The notes under the pieces are model-generated. The model was not told where the DNA came from. It made no database searches and was given only the letters and a program-made list of their open reading frames with translations. A stretch of DNA of 64,000 nt from VBCK01 sp035511515 (GTDB lineage Bacteria > Pseudomonadota > Gammaproteobacteria > Burkholderiales > Burkholderiaceae_F), in assembly GCA_035511515.1 (NCBI GenBank), contig DATKFG010000092.1:57000-120999 (forward strand), given 5' to 3'. How positions within the stretch are numbered: position 1 is the stretch's first letter; each line of letters starts with the position of its first letter. Made by a program: the position numbers and the translations under genes. Below, piece after piece: positions 16,948 to 26,528 of this stretch.

Positions 16948-17235
16948 CTAAATGCCGCTGATGATCTTCCTCATGTCATCGAGCGAGAAGCCCCGCAGCG
17001 TTTCGGAACGCACGTTGCCCTGCGAGCCGAGCTTCAGCAGCGCCGCGGTGACCGCCTCGTCGGTTCCCTCGCTAACGACCACCATGTCGTAATGGCCTAC
17101 CGTGTAATAAATACCCTTGACGCTGACACCGGACTTTTCGGCGGTCGCCTTGAAGGCGGCGTAGCGATCGGGTGATTCCTTGATGCTGCGGATGCCCTGA
17201 TCGGTGAAATTCACGAGACTGATGAACGTTGCCAT
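16948..17235 (-). CDS. GYD-domain protein
   Basis: 95 residues. It matches the small GYD family: MATFISLVNFTDQGIRSIK, then the diagnostic IYYTVGHYDMVVVSEG and a C-terminal TLRGFSLDDMRKIISGI. The fold is ferredoxin-like; the biochemical role of the family is not known. The ATG at 17235 has GGAGG 6 bases upstream. It converges on tdh and is divergent from the Kdo hydroxylase gene. Confidence 0.85.
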   Translation of the reverse strand: MATFISLVNFTDQGIRSIKESPDRYAAFKATAEKSGVSVKGIYYTVGHYDMVVVSEGTDEAVTAALLKLGSQGNVRSETLRGFSLDDMRKIISGI

Positions 17236-17365
17236 CCTGCACCTCCATCGTTGATGACAAGTGTGCGGTAAGGCTACTCCCATCGAAATCGAAATCCCGT
17301 GATCCACGCCGGTTTGGGGATTTAAGGGTCAGCCAGACGCCTAAACTTAGCCGCTCCCAAGCTTT

Positions 17366-17389
17366 CGTACCGGTTTGCACGTACCGGTT
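17366..17389. repeat. Direct repeat CGTACCGGTT before the Kdo hydroxylase gene
   Basis: CGTACCGGTT occurs at 17366-17375 and again at 17380-17389, a 14-base period, ending 11 bases before the ATG at 17401. Tandem exact decamers this close to a start may be a regulator site. The remainder of the 165-base divergent gap shows no clear promoter. Confidence 0.45.
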
Positions 17390-17400
17390 CCCGTGCACCG

Positions 17401-18402
17401 ATGGCTCAGCGCTACGTCGGGACAGGCATTCTGAGGCAGGCTCTGCAGAGTCTGCATACGGTCTCGGCGCGACCGCACACCGCCAGCGCCGATCACCTGT
17501 TCTGGCAGACACCGGCTGGCAACCATTTCGAGGTTCTTCAGATCGATGAAACGTCGTGGCAGGCCGGGTTCGGCCAGCACCAGCAGGCACGGGCCGCTGG
17601 CGTGCTGGAGGCCGGGGGCCTGATCCTGCTGCCGCGGCTCTCGTTCCCGCTCGCCGATGCCGAGCGCCCGTTGCTGGGTCCGGACTGCGTCAAGCGCGGA
17701 TCCAAGCACGTCAGTTTCGACCTCCATACTGGCCTGTTGCGCGGAGCGAGCACGCAGGCGGACGAGGCCGGCACGCTGCGGCAGATGTTGGAGCGTTACG
17801 CGCGCGCCTCGCTGGCGCTGGTTCGGGCCTTGTTTCCACACTATATGAGGGCGCTCGAGGTCGCACGTACGAGCTTTCGACCGATCGAGGCGTCCGGCCG
17901 GACGGGTTCATGGCGCAAGGACGACCGGCGATTGCACGTGGACGCCTTTCCGTCCACTCCCAACCAGGGCCGGCGCCTGTTGCGGGTGTTCAGCAATGTC
18001 AATCCCGAGGGCAAGGACCGTGTCTGGAACATCGGCGAGCCTTTCGAGACCGTGGCGAGGCGCTTTCAGCCCGACGTTTCGCGCCGCTGGCCCGGTTACG
18101 CCCGCCTGCTGTGCACGCTGGGAATCACGCGCGGCCTGCGCACCGAGTACGACCAGGTCATGCTTCAGCTGCACGACCGGATGAAGGCGGACGTCGGCTA
18201 CCAGGCCGGCGCCGTAGCGAGGCGCCTGAGCCTTCCGGCGGGCTCGACCTGGATCGTCCAGACCGATTCGGTATCGCACGCCGCCCTGTCCGGGCAGTTC
18301 ATGCTCGAACAGACATTTCTGTTGCCGGTCTCCGGCATGCTCGATCCGGGCCGCTCGCCGCTGCGGATTCTGGAGCGGTTGCTCGGGCGACCGCTCGCTT
18401 GA
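17401..18402 (+). CDS. kdoO: 3-deoxy-D-manno-oct-2-ulosonic acid (Kdo) hydroxylase
   Basis: 333 residues. The protein carries the Kdo hydroxylase family pattern: LHVDAFPSTPNQGRRLLRVFSNVNPEG (the HxD of the iron site), RVWNIGEPFETVARRF, LHDRMKADVGYQ, and WIVQTDSVSHAALSGQFMLEQTF (distal His). KdoO is an Fe(II)/2-oxoglutarate oxygenase that converts a Kdo residue of the lipid A inner core to Ko, as in Burkholderia and Yersinia. The start is taken at ATG 17401 although the ribosome-binding site is weak. It is a single gene converging on the ABC-2 permease gene. Confidence 0.85.
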   Translation: MAQRYVGTGILRQALQSLHTVSARPHTASADHLFWQTPAGNHFEVLQIDETSWQAGFGQHQQARAAGVLEAGGLILLPRLSFPLADAERPLLGPDCVKRGSKHVSFDLHTGLLRGASTQADEAGTLRQMLERYARASLALVRALFPHYMRALEVARTSFRPIEASGRTGSWRKDDRRLHVDAFPSTPNQGRRLLRVFSNVNPEGKDRVWNIGEPFETVARRFQPDVSRRWPGYARLLCTLGITRGLRTEYDQVMLQLHDRMKADVGYQAGAVARRLSLPAGSTWIVQTDSVSHAALSGQFMLEQTFLLPVSGMLDPGRSPLRILERLLGRPLA

Positions 18403-18415
18403 GGTCGCCAGCGGC

Positions 18416-19192
18416 TCACGTCTTGAGCCGGTAGCCGGTCCGGAAGATCCAGACGACCACCGCCAGGCCGGCCAGGAAGAACCCCAGCGTCGCCGCCAGG
18501 CTCGTTGCGACGCTGACGTCCGAGTTGCCGTAAAAGCTCCAGCGAAACCCGCTGATCAGGTAGACGACCGGGTTGAACAGCGTCACCGTGCGCCACGCGG
18601 ACGGCAGCATGTCGATCGAGTAGAACGCGCCGCCCAGGAAAGTGAGCGGCGTCATCACAAGCATCGGGATGAACTGCAACTGCTCGAAGCTGTTGGCCCA
18701 GATCCCGATGATGAAGCCGAACAGACTGAAGCTGGCCGCCGTCAGCAGCAGGAAGCCGATCATCCATGCCGGGTGCAGGATCTGCATCGGTATGTAGAAC
18801 GCCGCCGTGGCCAGGATGATCAGTCCCAGCGCGATCGACTTGGTGGTCGCCGCACCGACGTAGGCGAGCACGATCTCCAGCGGAGACACCGGCGCCGACA
18901 GGATCTCGTAGATCGTTCCGGTGAACTTCGGAAAGTAGATGCCGAACGACGCGTTGGACAGGCTCTCGGTGAAAAGGGTCAGCATGATCAACCCGGGCAC
19001 GATGAAGGCGCCATACGGCACACCGTGCACTTCGGTCATCCGGCTGCCGATGGCGGCGCCGAACACCACGAAGTACAACGAGGTGGTGATCACGGGCGTG
19101 AGCAGGCTCTGCAGCAGCGTGCGCATCGCGCGCCCCATCTCCAGCTTGTAAATGGCCCAGACGCCGTACCGGTTGAAGGCGAGGGCGCTCAC
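18416..19192 (-). CDS. ABC-2 type transporter permease
   Basis: 258 residues with six predicted helices (for example LLTPVITTSLYFVVFGAAIG, FIVPGLIMLTLFTESLSNAS, IGFLLLTAASFSLFGFIIGI, LAATLGFFLAGLAVVVWIF). The ABC-2 signature LVMTPLTFLGGAFYSIDMLP stands before the last helices. It starts with GTG at 19192, overlapping the stop of the ATPase gene by four bases (GTGA). Together they form an exporter of unknown substrate, resembling NodJ/YadH-type systems. Confidence 0.9.
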   Translation of the reverse strand: MSALAFNRYGVWAIYKLEMGRAMRTLLQSLLTPVITTSLYFVVFGAAIGSRMTEVHGVPYGAFIVPGLIMLTLFTESLSNASFGIYFPKFTGTIYEILSAPVSPLEIVLAYVGAATTKSIALGLIILATAAFYIPMQILHPAWMIGFLLLTAASFSLFGFIIGIWANSFEQLQFIPMLVMTPLTFLGGAFYSIDMLPSAWRTVTLFNPVVYLISGFRWSFYGNSDVSVATSLAATLGFFLAGLAVVVWIFRTGYRLKT

Positions 19193-20127
19193 TGCCGCAC
19201 TCCCGGGCGTTCGCTGACCAGGCTGACGAAGATTTCCTCCAGCGAGCTCTGGCGCGTATTCAGGTCGTGAAAGGCGATTCCGAGCTCGCCCATCCGCTTC
19301 AACAGCGCCGGCACCCCCGTGCCTTCGTCTTCCGAATCGAAGCGGTATTCGATCTCCCGGCCGCCGTCCTTCAAAGCCAGTGCCCAGTCCCCCAGCGCCT
19401 CGGGAATCTCCACCATGGGCTGCTGAAGGTGCAGCGTCAGCTGTTTCTTGCCCAGCTTCTTCATCAGCTCGGCTTTGTCTTCGACCAGGATCAGCTCGCC
19501 CTTGTGGATCACGCCGATGCGGTCGGCCATCTCCTCGGCTTCGTTGATGTAGTGCGTGGTCAGGATGATCGTGACGCCGGCTGCGCGCAGGCCGCGCACC
19601 AGGGCCCACATGTCGCGGCGCAACTCCACGTCCACGCCCGCGGTGGGCTCGTCCAGAAACAGGATCTGCGGTTGGTGCGACAGGGCCTTGGCGATCATCA
19701 CGCGGCGCTTCATGCCGCCCGACAGCGTCATGATGCGGTCGCCTCGCTTGTCCCACAGCGACAGGTCGCGCAGCAGCTTTTCGACGAAGGCCGGGTCGGG
19801 CGCGCGCCCGAACAGCCCGCGCGAGAAGCTCACGTTGGACCAGACCGACTCGAACGCATAGATGTTGAGCTCCTGCGGGACCAGCCCGATGCTCGACCGC
19901 GCATCCCGGTAGTCGTGCACGATGTCCCGGCCGTCGACCAGCACCGTGCCGCCGGAAGGCGTAACGATGCCGCAGACGATGTTGATCAGCGTCGTCTTGC
20001 CGGCCCCATTGGGGCCGAGCAGCGCGAAGATCTCGCCCTTGCGGATCTGAAGATCGACGCCCTTGAGCGCCTGCAGGCCCGACGCATAGGTCTTGGTCAG
20101 GTTCGAAATGGAGATGATCGGCGGCAT
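19189..20127 (-). CDS. ABC-2 exporter ATP-binding protein
   Basis: 312 residues. Walker A LLGPNGAGKTT, signature LSGGMKRRV, Walker B ILFLDEPTAGVD and switch His in LTTHYINEAEEMADR are intact. A C-terminal extension of about 80 residues (LTLHLQQPMVEIPEALGD onward, ending SLEEIFVSLVSERPG) is typical of YadG/CcmA-like exporters. It is divergent from the S9 peptidase gene with 158 bases between them. No neighbour reveals the cargo. Confidence 0.92.
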   Translation of the reverse strand: MPPIISISNLTKTYASGLQALKGVDLQIRKGEIFALLGPNGAGKTTLINIVCGIVTPSGGTVLVDGRDIVHDYRDARSSIGLVPQELNIYAFESVWSNVSFSRGLFGRAPDPAFVEKLLRDLSLWDKRGDRIMTLSGGMKRRVMIAKALSHQPQILFLDEPTAGVDVELRRDMWALVRGLRAAGVTIILTTHYINEAEEMADRIGVIHKGELILVEDKAELMKKLGKKQLTLHLQQPMVEIPEALGDWALALKDGGREIEYRFDSEDEGTGVPALLKRMGELGIAFHDLNTRQSSLEEIFVSLVSERPGVRQ

Positions 20128-20285
20128 CGGCCGGATGTTATCGCAGGCCCCGCGCGGACCGTTGCGCCAAATCCTGCACCCGCGCGGGCCCGCCTTGCAG
20201 CCGAGGCCGGACGACCGCCGCGAAGCGGTTGACCGGCTCGAGCCCCGCGTCGATACTGGAGCGCACCGTGGGAAACAGCGCTGCG

Positions 20286-22328
20286 ATGGCGCACACCGAA
20301 TCCGCAGGACACGATGCGCGCCGTCTGATCCGGATCGCCCGCGCGGCCGTGCTCGCAGCAGTTGCGTTCGGGTCCGCAGCGGCGCCGGGCGCCGAAGGCC
20401 GGCCGCAGCGACCGCCCGTCCAGGACTTCTTCCGCAATCCGCAGGTCACCCAGGCGAAGCTCTCGCCGGACGGAACTTATCTTGCGGTGACCGCTTTGGC
20501 TGCGAACGGGCGCGTGGCGCTGATGGTCGCCGACCTGAGCAAGCCGCTGCAGCTGCGCAGCCTGGCCGGCTTCGACAGGGCTGACGTCAGGAACTTCGCC
20601 TGGGTCAACAACCGGCGGCTGGTGTACGACGCGCAGGACCTGCAGTCGGCCCGGCAGCTTGGCAACGGGGGGCTGTTCGCGATCGACCTGGACGGCTCGC
20701 ATTTCGAGGGGCTGATCGCCGCCCAGTTCGGCTTCCAGCCGGAGCACACCGGGAGCCTGCTCAGATCCAAAATCCTGCCGACGACGTATGTATTCCACAG
20801 TGAGTTGCCCGGGGATACCGACGATGTCGTGGTCGCCGAATACGCTTTCCTGCAATCGGATCCATACAACCCGGATCACGTCCGGCTGGTTCGTCTGAAT
20901 ACGCGCACGCACAAACAGCGTGACCTGGTCGAGAATCAACCGCCTTGGGTTCAAGCGTGGTTGCTCGACGGGGACGGCGAACCACGCATCGCGATTTCGA
21001 AGCACAAGAACATCCAGCGAGTTCACTACCGCGATAAGGGTTCCACGAACTGGAAGGTGCTGGATGAAAGGGACGCATTCGACCCCGCAGCCCTGGACCC
21101 GAGGTTCATCGGATTCGACGACCTTCTTTATGCATGGGTGATCGATGGCCTCTACGTGGCCGATCTGAAGCAGGCCGTGCTGGACTGGAAGCCGTTCCTG
21201 ACGCTGAAGGGATTCAACTCCGTCGGCTACTGGGAAGTCGACCACAAGGCAAGAAAACTGGTCGGCGTGCATTACCTGACCGACGCGCACGCCACCCAGT
21301 GGGTCGATCCGCGCATGGCTGAAGCGCAGAAGCTGATCGACGCGGCCCTGCCCGGCACCACCAACACGATCAGCTGCGGGGACTGTCTGTCGTCCAGGTT
21401 CTTCCTGGTCCGCGCCGCCTCGGACCGGCAGCCGACCCGGTTCCTGCTGTTCGACACCGCGGTCAACAAGCTCTCGGGGCAGGCGCTCGCGCGCCCATGG
21501 ATCGATGCCCGGCAGATGGGTCATCGTGATTTCTTCCGGTTTCACGCGCGCGACGGCATGGAAATCCCGGTCTACGTGACACTGCCGCCAGAGCGGGAAA
21601 AGGACGAGCGGCTGCCGCTGGTCGTCCTGGTTCACGGCGGACCGTGGGCCCGGGGAGCATCGTGGGAGTGGGATGCCGAAGCCCAATTCCTCGCCAGTCG
21701 CGGTTACGCGGTGCTTCAGCCGGAGTTTCGCGGCGGCACCGGCTTCGGCTATGAGCATTTCCATGCCGGCTGGCACCAGTGGGGCCTGGCGATGCAGGAC
21801 GACCTGGCCGACGCGGCGCGCTGGGCCATCGCCCAGGGTTATGCCGACCCGGCTCGGATCGCGATCGGGGGCGCCAGCTACGGCGGCTACGCCACGCTGA
21901 TGGGCCTGATCAAGGATCCGGACCTGTTCCGCTGCGGGTTCGAGTTCGCGGGCGTGACCGACATCGGGTTGATGTACTCAATCAGCTGGAGCGACATCTC
22001 CGACGAAGTCAAGAAATTCGAGTACCCGACCTTGATCGGCGACCCGGACAAGGACGCCGTTCAGATCGCCGAAACCTCGCCGCTGAAGAATGCACAACGC
22101 CTGAAGCAGCCGTTGCTGATGGCCTATGGCGTGGAAGACCTCAGAGTACCGATCAAGCACGGCCGCAAGTTCCGCGACGCCGTGTCGATCACGAACAAGA
22201 GCGTTGAATGGATCGCATACAACGAAGAGGGGCACGGGTTTCACCAGGACGCGCACCGCATCGACTACTGGAAGCACGTCGAGACATTTCTCGACCGATG
22301 CCTGATGCCCACGCCCCCTGCGCGGTGA
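20286..22328 (+). CDS. S9 family (prolyl oligopeptidase-type) exported peptidase
   Basis: 680 residues from the ATG at 20286; an earlier ATG at 20229 is in frame. The N-terminus has a hydrophobic export signal (ARAAVLAAVAFGSAAAPGAEG). A beta-propeller-like region runs to about residue 400. The alpha/beta hydrolase domain holds the nucleophile in IGGASYGGYATLMGL (near residue 531), Asp in YGVEDLRVPIKHG (near 617) and His in EEGHGFHQDAHRIDYW (near 649). Expected to be a periplasmic dipeptidyl- or acylaminoacyl-peptidase. A methyltransferase gene follows after 91 bases on the same strand. Confidence 0.9.
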   Translation: MAHTESAGHDARRLIRIARAAVLAAVAFGSAAAPGAEGRPQRPPVQDFFRNPQVTQAKLSPDGTYLAVTALAANGRVALMVADLSKPLQLRSLAGFDRADVRNFAWVNNRRLVYDAQDLQSARQLGNGGLFAIDLDGSHFEGLIAAQFGFQPEHTGSLLRSKILPTTYVFHSELPGDTDDVVVAEYAFLQSDPYNPDHVRLVRLNTRTHKQRDLVENQPPWVQAWLLDGDGEPRIAISKHKNIQRVHYRDKGSTNWKVLDERDAFDPAALDPRFIGFDDLLYAWVIDGLYVADLKQAVLDWKPFLTLKGFNSVGYWEVDHKARKLVGVHYLTDAHATQWVDPRMAEAQKLIDAALPGTTNTISCGDCLSSRFFLVRAASDRQPTRFLLFDTAVNKLSGQALARPWIDARQMGHRDFFRFHARDGMEIPVYVTLPPEREKDERLPLVVLVHGGPWARGASWEWDAEAQFLASRGYAVLQPEFRGGTGFGYEHFHAGWHQWGLAMQDDLADAARWAIAQGYADPARIAIGGASYGGYATLMGLIKDPDLFRCGFEFAGVTDIGLMYSISWSDISDEVKKFEYPTLIGDPDKDAVQIAETSPLKNAQRLKQPLLMAYGVEDLRVPIKHGRKFRDAVSITNKSVEWIAYNEEGHGFHQDAHRIDYWKHVETFLDRCLMPTPPAR

Positions 22329-22419
22329 GAGATACGAGAACGGGGAGTTTTTGTCCGGTCGGGTCCGATCCGACCGCATGACACAATGCGCGAGGCGCAA
22401 GACCCCGAGCCGTGCCGCG

Positions 22420-23130
22420 ATGAGTCAGCCGCCAGAAGCCTTCGACCCGGCCCGCTATTTCGATCAAAGCGTGGCGGACCGTTACGACCAGGGCATCCGC
22501 CTGTCCTGCCCGGGCTACGACGCCTTGCACCAGATGGTCGCGCCCTGGCTTGCGCTGCTGCCGGGCGATTGCAGTTTTCTTTCCGCCGGGGCCGGCACCG
22601 GGGCCGAGATCATTGCGCTGGCCAGACGCTTTCCGTCATGGCGCTTTGTCGGCGTCGACGTATCGGCCCAGATGCTGCAGGTCTGCCGTCACCGGATCGC
22701 CGAGGCGGACATCCGCAATGCGGTGACTCTTTTCAACGGCCGCCTGGAGGATTACCGGGCGCCGGCACCGTTCGATGCGGCCTCGTCGATCTTCGTCGTC
22801 CACTTCATCAAGGGCAGGGAACTGAAGCTCGCTTACTTCCGCGCGATCGCCGCCAATCTGAAACCTGGAGGCCTGTTCGTTCTGGCCGACCTGTTCGGCG
22901 ATCAGCGCTCTGACGACTTTGTGAGGCTGTTGCGGGCCTGGCTGATTTCCTACATGTCCCAGGGCATCTCTGGCGAGAACCTGGCGCAGGACATCGCGCA
23001 CATCTTCAAGAACATCGCCTTCATGCCGGAAAGCGATTTGCCGGCGCTGCTGCGCGAAGCCGGGTTCATCGACCCGCTTCGCTTTTACCAGGCGTTCTTG
23101 TTCGGCGGCTGGGTGGCCGTCAAGGCCTGA
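22420..23130 (+). CDS. Class I SAM-dependent methyltransferase
   Basis: 236 residues. Motif I is SFLSAGAGTGAEIIALARRFPSWRFVGVDVS; later come FDAASSIFVVHFI and LKPGGLFVLADLFGD, standard for class I enzymes of the UbiE-like type. The start is ATG 22420; the frame extends upstream without conservation. The substrate cannot be predicted. The C-terminus (LLREAGFIDPLRFYQAFLFGGWVAVKA) resembles small-molecule methyltransferases rather than RNA or protein ones. Confidence 0.85.
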   Translation: MSQPPEAFDPARYFDQSVADRYDQGIRLSCPGYDALHQMVAPWLALLPGDCSFLSAGAGTGAEIIALARRFPSWRFVGVDVSAQMLQVCRHRIAEADIRNAVTLFNGRLEDYRAPAPFDAASSIFVVHFIKGRELKLAYFRAIAANLKPGGLFVLADLFGDQRSDDFVRLLRAWLISYMSQGISGENLAQDIAHIFKNIAFMPESDLPALLREAGFIDPLRFYQAFLFGGWVAVKA

Positions 23131-23137
23131 GTGCGCA

Positions 23138-23395
23138 TCAGCGCAGCGGTCGCCTCGTCGGCGCCGGGGCCGATCCGGAGCTCCAGATCTCGTAACGGAA
23201 GGCGCGTCCGCAGCGGGTGCAATTCCAGACCGCGAAGTTCGGCTGCCTGACCGAGGGCGACGGGTCGAAATCGTGATCGCAATCGGCCTTGCCCGCGCTC
23301 GCGCGAACCGAGTGCGGGCAGTAAGTTTCGCAGTCGAGCTGGATCTTGCGCGGCCGCAACGGCCGTTGCTCGAGAGTCGTTTGCGTCGATTCCAT
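23138..23395 (-). CDS. Small Cys-rich (zinc-ribbon-like) protein
   Basis: 85 residues. Two cysteine pairs are visible: CETYCPHS / CDHDFDP and NCTRCGRAFRYE, the second a clear CxxC knuckle. The C-terminus is basic and Arg/Pro-rich. It may be a small metal-binding accessory protein. No named family recognised. It converges on the methyltransferase gene, ending 7 bases beyond it; the 162 bases between its start and gatB hold only its presumed promoter. Confidence 0.55.
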   Translation of the reverse strand: MESTQTTLEQRPLRPRKIQLDCETYCPHSVRASAGKADCDHDFDPSPSVRQPNFAVWNCTRCGRAFRYEIWSSGSAPAPTRRPLR

Positions 23396-23557
23396 GGTCG
23401 CGTCGAACCGGTTGACGGCTACAACGGTGAATCGGCCGTCAGCGCCAATATGCGCTTGCGCGAGGACGCGATCAAGTGACCAATTTCACCCTTTTCGGGT
23501 AAGCCGTTGAGACCAGGCAAAGCCACGTTGGTACCGCAAAGCGAGCCGCTTAAGTCC

Positions 23558-25012
23558 TCAACCGCCCAGCTTGCGCCGCAATATCTCGTTGACCTGGGCC
23601 GGGTTGGCCTTTCCTCGAGTGGCCTTCATCGCCTGGCCAACCAGGGCATTGAACGCCTTTTGCTTGCCGGATTTGAATTCCGCAACCATTGCGCCGTTGT
23701 CGGCCAGGACCTGCTCGACGATCGCCTCGATCGCGCCCGCATCGGAGATCTGCCTCAGGCCCCGCTCGTCGATGTAGGCGTCGACCGACCCGGCCCTGCC
23801 CTCCCACAGCGCGGCGAACACGTCCTTCGCGATTTTCTGATTGATGGTGCCGTCATGGATGCGCGACACCAGCGCAGCGAGTTGAGCTGGCGTGACCGGG
23901 CACTGTTCGATCGTAAGACCGGCGGCATTCAGCGCCGCCGACAATTCGCCGGTCATCCAGTTCGCGACCGCTTTCGGGTCGGCTGCACCGCGCGCGGCCG
24001 CCTCGAAGTACTGCGCGAGCGCGCGCGAGGAGGTCAGCAGCGCCGCGTCGTAGCTGCCCAGCCCGTACTGGCCCGCCAGGCGCGCACGCATCGCGTCCGG
24101 CAGCTCGGGCAGCTGCGCCCGCACGCGCTCGATCCACTCGGCACCGATCTGCAGCGGCAGCAGGTCCGGGTCCGGGAAATAGCGATAATCCATCGCGTCT
24201 TCCTTGGAACGCATCGACCGGGTCTGGTCCAGGTTCGGGTCGTACAGCCGCGTTTCCTGGACGACCTGCCCGCCGTCCTCGATCAGCTCGACCTGACGCC
24301 GGATCTCGTGCTCGATCGCCAGCTGAAGAAAGCGAAAGCTGTTCAGGTTCTTGATTTCCACGCGGGTGCCCAGACGCGTATCGCCGGCCGGCCGCACCGA
24401 GACGTTGGCGTCGCACCGGAAGCTGCCTTCCTGCATGTTGCCGTCACAGATGTCCAGCCACACAACCAGCGCGTGCAGCGCGCGGGCGTATGCCACCGCC
24501 TCGGCGCTGGACCGCATGTCGGGCTCGGAGACGATCTCCAGCAGCGGCACGCCGGCACGATTCAGGTCGATCCCCGACTGGTCGCGGAATGCTTCGTGCA
24601 AGGACTTGCCGGCGTCCTCTTCCAGGTGCGCCCGCGTCAGCCGCACCGTCTTGGTGTACGCCTCGCCGGACCGGGGCGATACCAGGCAGCTCACCGTGCC
24701 GCCCTGTACCACCGGCAGCTCGTACTGACTGATCTGGTAGCCCTTCGGAAGATCGGGGTAAAAGTAGTTCTTGCGGGCGAACACCGAGGACTCGGCGATT
24801 CGAGCGGCGACCGCGCACCCGAAGCGGATCGCGCATTCGACCGCCGCCCGGTTCAGCACCGGCAGCACACCCGGCAGCGCCAGGTCGATCACGCTGGCCT
24901 GCGCGTTCGGTTCGGCCCCGAACGCGGTCGACGCCGGCGAAAAGATCTTCGATCGCGTCAGCAGCTGGACGTGCGACTCCAGACCGATCACCGCTTCCCA
25001 TTGAGCTGCCAT
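23558..25012 (-). CDS. gatB: Asp-tRNA(Asn)/Glu-tRNA(Gln) amidotransferase subunit B
   Basis: 484 residues, full length. Starts WEAVIGLESHVQLLTRSKIFS with the family motifs FYPDLPKGYQISQYE, NRAGVPLLEIVSEPDMRS, GSFRCDANVSVRP and KNLNSFRFLQLAIEHEI; the C-terminal GatB/YqeY tail ends PAQVNEILRRKLGG. GatB binds tRNA and activates the misacylated Glu or Asp with ATP before amidation by GatA. It follows gatA by 18 bases in the order gatC, gatA, gatB. Confidence 0.97.
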   Translation of the reverse strand: MAAQWEAVIGLESHVQLLTRSKIFSPASTAFGAEPNAQASVIDLALPGVLPVLNRAAVECAIRFGCAVAARIAESSVFARKNYFYPDLPKGYQISQYELPVVQGGTVSCLVSPRSGEAYTKTVRLTRAHLEEDAGKSLHEAFRDQSGIDLNRAGVPLLEIVSEPDMRSSAEAVAYARALHALVVWLDICDGNMQEGSFRCDANVSVRPAGDTRLGTRVEIKNLNSFRFLQLAIEHEIRRQVELIEDGGQVVQETRLYDPNLDQTRSMRSKEDAMDYRYFPDPDLLPLQIGAEWIERVRAQLPELPDAMRARLAGQYGLGSYDAALLTSSRALAQYFEAAARGAADPKAVANWMTGELSAALNAAGLTIEQCPVTPAQLAALVSRIHDGTINQKIAKDVFAALWEGRAGSVDAYIDERGLRQISDAGAIEAIVEQVLADNGAMVAEFKSGKQKAFNALVGQAMKATRGKANPAQVNEILRRKLGG

Positions 25013-25030
25013 CTGCCGCGCCCCTTTGAA

Positions 25031-26491
25031 TCAGAACCCGGGCGGCACGCGCCGATGCCAGTCGGTGGCCAGCTGGTAGCGGTGCGCCGCACCCAGCAGC
25101 CGGGCTTCGTCGAAATAATTGGCGATCAGCTGCAGGCCTACGGGCCGGCCACGGTGGCCGAATCCGCACGGCATGCTCAGAGCCGGTACGCCGGCCAGGC
25201 TGGCCGGCACGGTGAACAGGTCGGCCAGGTACATCGAGACCGGATCGGCCGCCTTTTCCCCGAAATTGAAGGCCACGCTGGATGTCACCGGCCCGGCGAT
25301 CAGGTCGCATACCTGGAAGGCACGCCGGAAGTCCTCGGCGATCAGCCGGCGCACCTTGGATGCCTTCAAGTAGTAGGCATCGTAATAGCCGTGCGACAGC
25401 ACGTAGGTGCCGACCAGGATCCGGCGCCTTGGCTCCGGCCCGAAGCCCTCGGCGCGCGACTTCTTGATCATGTCGGTGAGGTCGTCGAAGCGGCTGGCCC
25501 GGTGGCCATAGCGCACGCCATCGAAACGCGACAGGTTGCTGGACGCCTCGGCCGGCGCCACCACGTAGTAGACCGGGATGCCCAGCGGCGCGTTGGGCAG
25601 CTCCACATCGATCAGGCTGGCCCCGAGCTGCCGGTACTGCTCGATCGCCGTGCGCACCGCCGCTTCGACGTCCGGCTGCAGGCCTTGCCCGAAGAACTGC
25701 GCCGGCACCCCGATCCGCAGCCCGCTCAAGTCCGACTGCAGCGCGCGCGTGAAGTCCTCGTCCGGGCGCTGCACGCTGGTTGAGTCGCGCGGATCGAACC
25801 CCAGCATCGAGTTGAACACCACCGCGCAGTCCTCGGCGCTGGCGGCCAGCAGGCCCGCCGTATCCAGGCTCGAGGCGAATGCAATCATGCCCCAGCGCGA
25901 CGGGCGCCCGTACGTCGGCTTCACGCCCGTCACCCCGGAAAACGCGGCCGGCTCCCGGATCGAGCCGCCGGTGTCGGTACCGGTTGCCACGGGCGCCAGG
26001 CGCGCTGCCACCGCGGCCGCCGAACCGCCCGAGGAGCCGCCCGGCACGGCGGCCCGATCCCATGGGTTGAGCACGTTGCCGAATGCGCTGTTCTCGTTGC
26101 TCGAGCCCATTGCAAACTCGTCGCAGTTGAGCTTGCCCAGGCAAACCATCCCGGCCTGGGCCAGCCGTTCGACCACGGTCGCATCGAACGGGCTCATATA
26201 GCCTTCCAGCATCCGACTGCCGGCGGTCGAAGCCCAGCCGCGCGTGACGAAAATGTCCTTGTGAGCGATCGGCATGCCCAGCAGCGGCCCGCGCTCGCCA
26301 CGCGCGCGCCGCTCGTCGGCGGCCCGGGCCTGCTGCAGCGTCAGCTCCGGGCGCACGTCCAGCCAGGCGTTCAGGTCGGGATGCTGCTCGATTCGCCCAA
26401 GGAACAGTTCGGCCAGCTCGACCGCGGACACCTCGCCGCGGTCCAGCCGTTGCGCAAGCCTTGCCAGGCCGCTGTGCGCCAGTTCGCTCAC
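25031..26491 (-). CDS. gatA: Asp-tRNA(Asn)/Glu-tRNA(Gln) amidotransferase subunit A
   Basis: 486 residues. The amidase catalytic triad is visible: Lys in PIAHKDIFVTRG, cis-Ser in GGSSGGSAAAVAARL and the nucleophile Ser in TGTDTGGSIREPAAFSG. Starts with GTG at 26491. GatA hydrolyses glutamine and delivers ammonia to GatB. It lies 37 bases after gatC. Confidence 0.97.
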   Translation of the reverse strand: MSELAHSGLARLAQRLDRGEVSAVELAELFLGRIEQHPDLNAWLDVRPELTLQQARAADERRARGERGPLLGMPIAHKDIFVTRGWASTAGSRMLEGYMSPFDATVVERLAQAGMVCLGKLNCDEFAMGSSNENSAFGNVLNPWDRAAVPGGSSGGSAAAVAARLAPVATGTDTGGSIREPAAFSGVTGVKPTYGRPSRWGMIAFASSLDTAGLLAASAEDCAVVFNSMLGFDPRDSTSVQRPDEDFTRALQSDLSGLRIGVPAQFFGQGLQPDVEAAVRTAIEQYRQLGASLIDVELPNAPLGIPVYYVVAPAEASSNLSRFDGVRYGHRASRFDDLTDMIKKSRAEGFGPEPRRRILVGTYVLSHGYYDAYYLKASKVRRLIAEDFRRAFQVCDLIAGPVTSSVAFNFGEKAADPVSMYLADLFTVPASLAGVPALSMPCGFGHRGRPVGLQLIANYFDEARLLGAAHRYQLATDWHRRVPPGF

Positions 26492-26528
26492 CGCCGGGCT
26501 CCACGGCCGGCTTCGCGCCCGGCCGGCC

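Noticed and set aside
23507..25783. 758-residue plus-strand frame opposite gatB/gatA
   Set aside because: It lies antisense to clear gatB and gatA and has no recognisable motifs.
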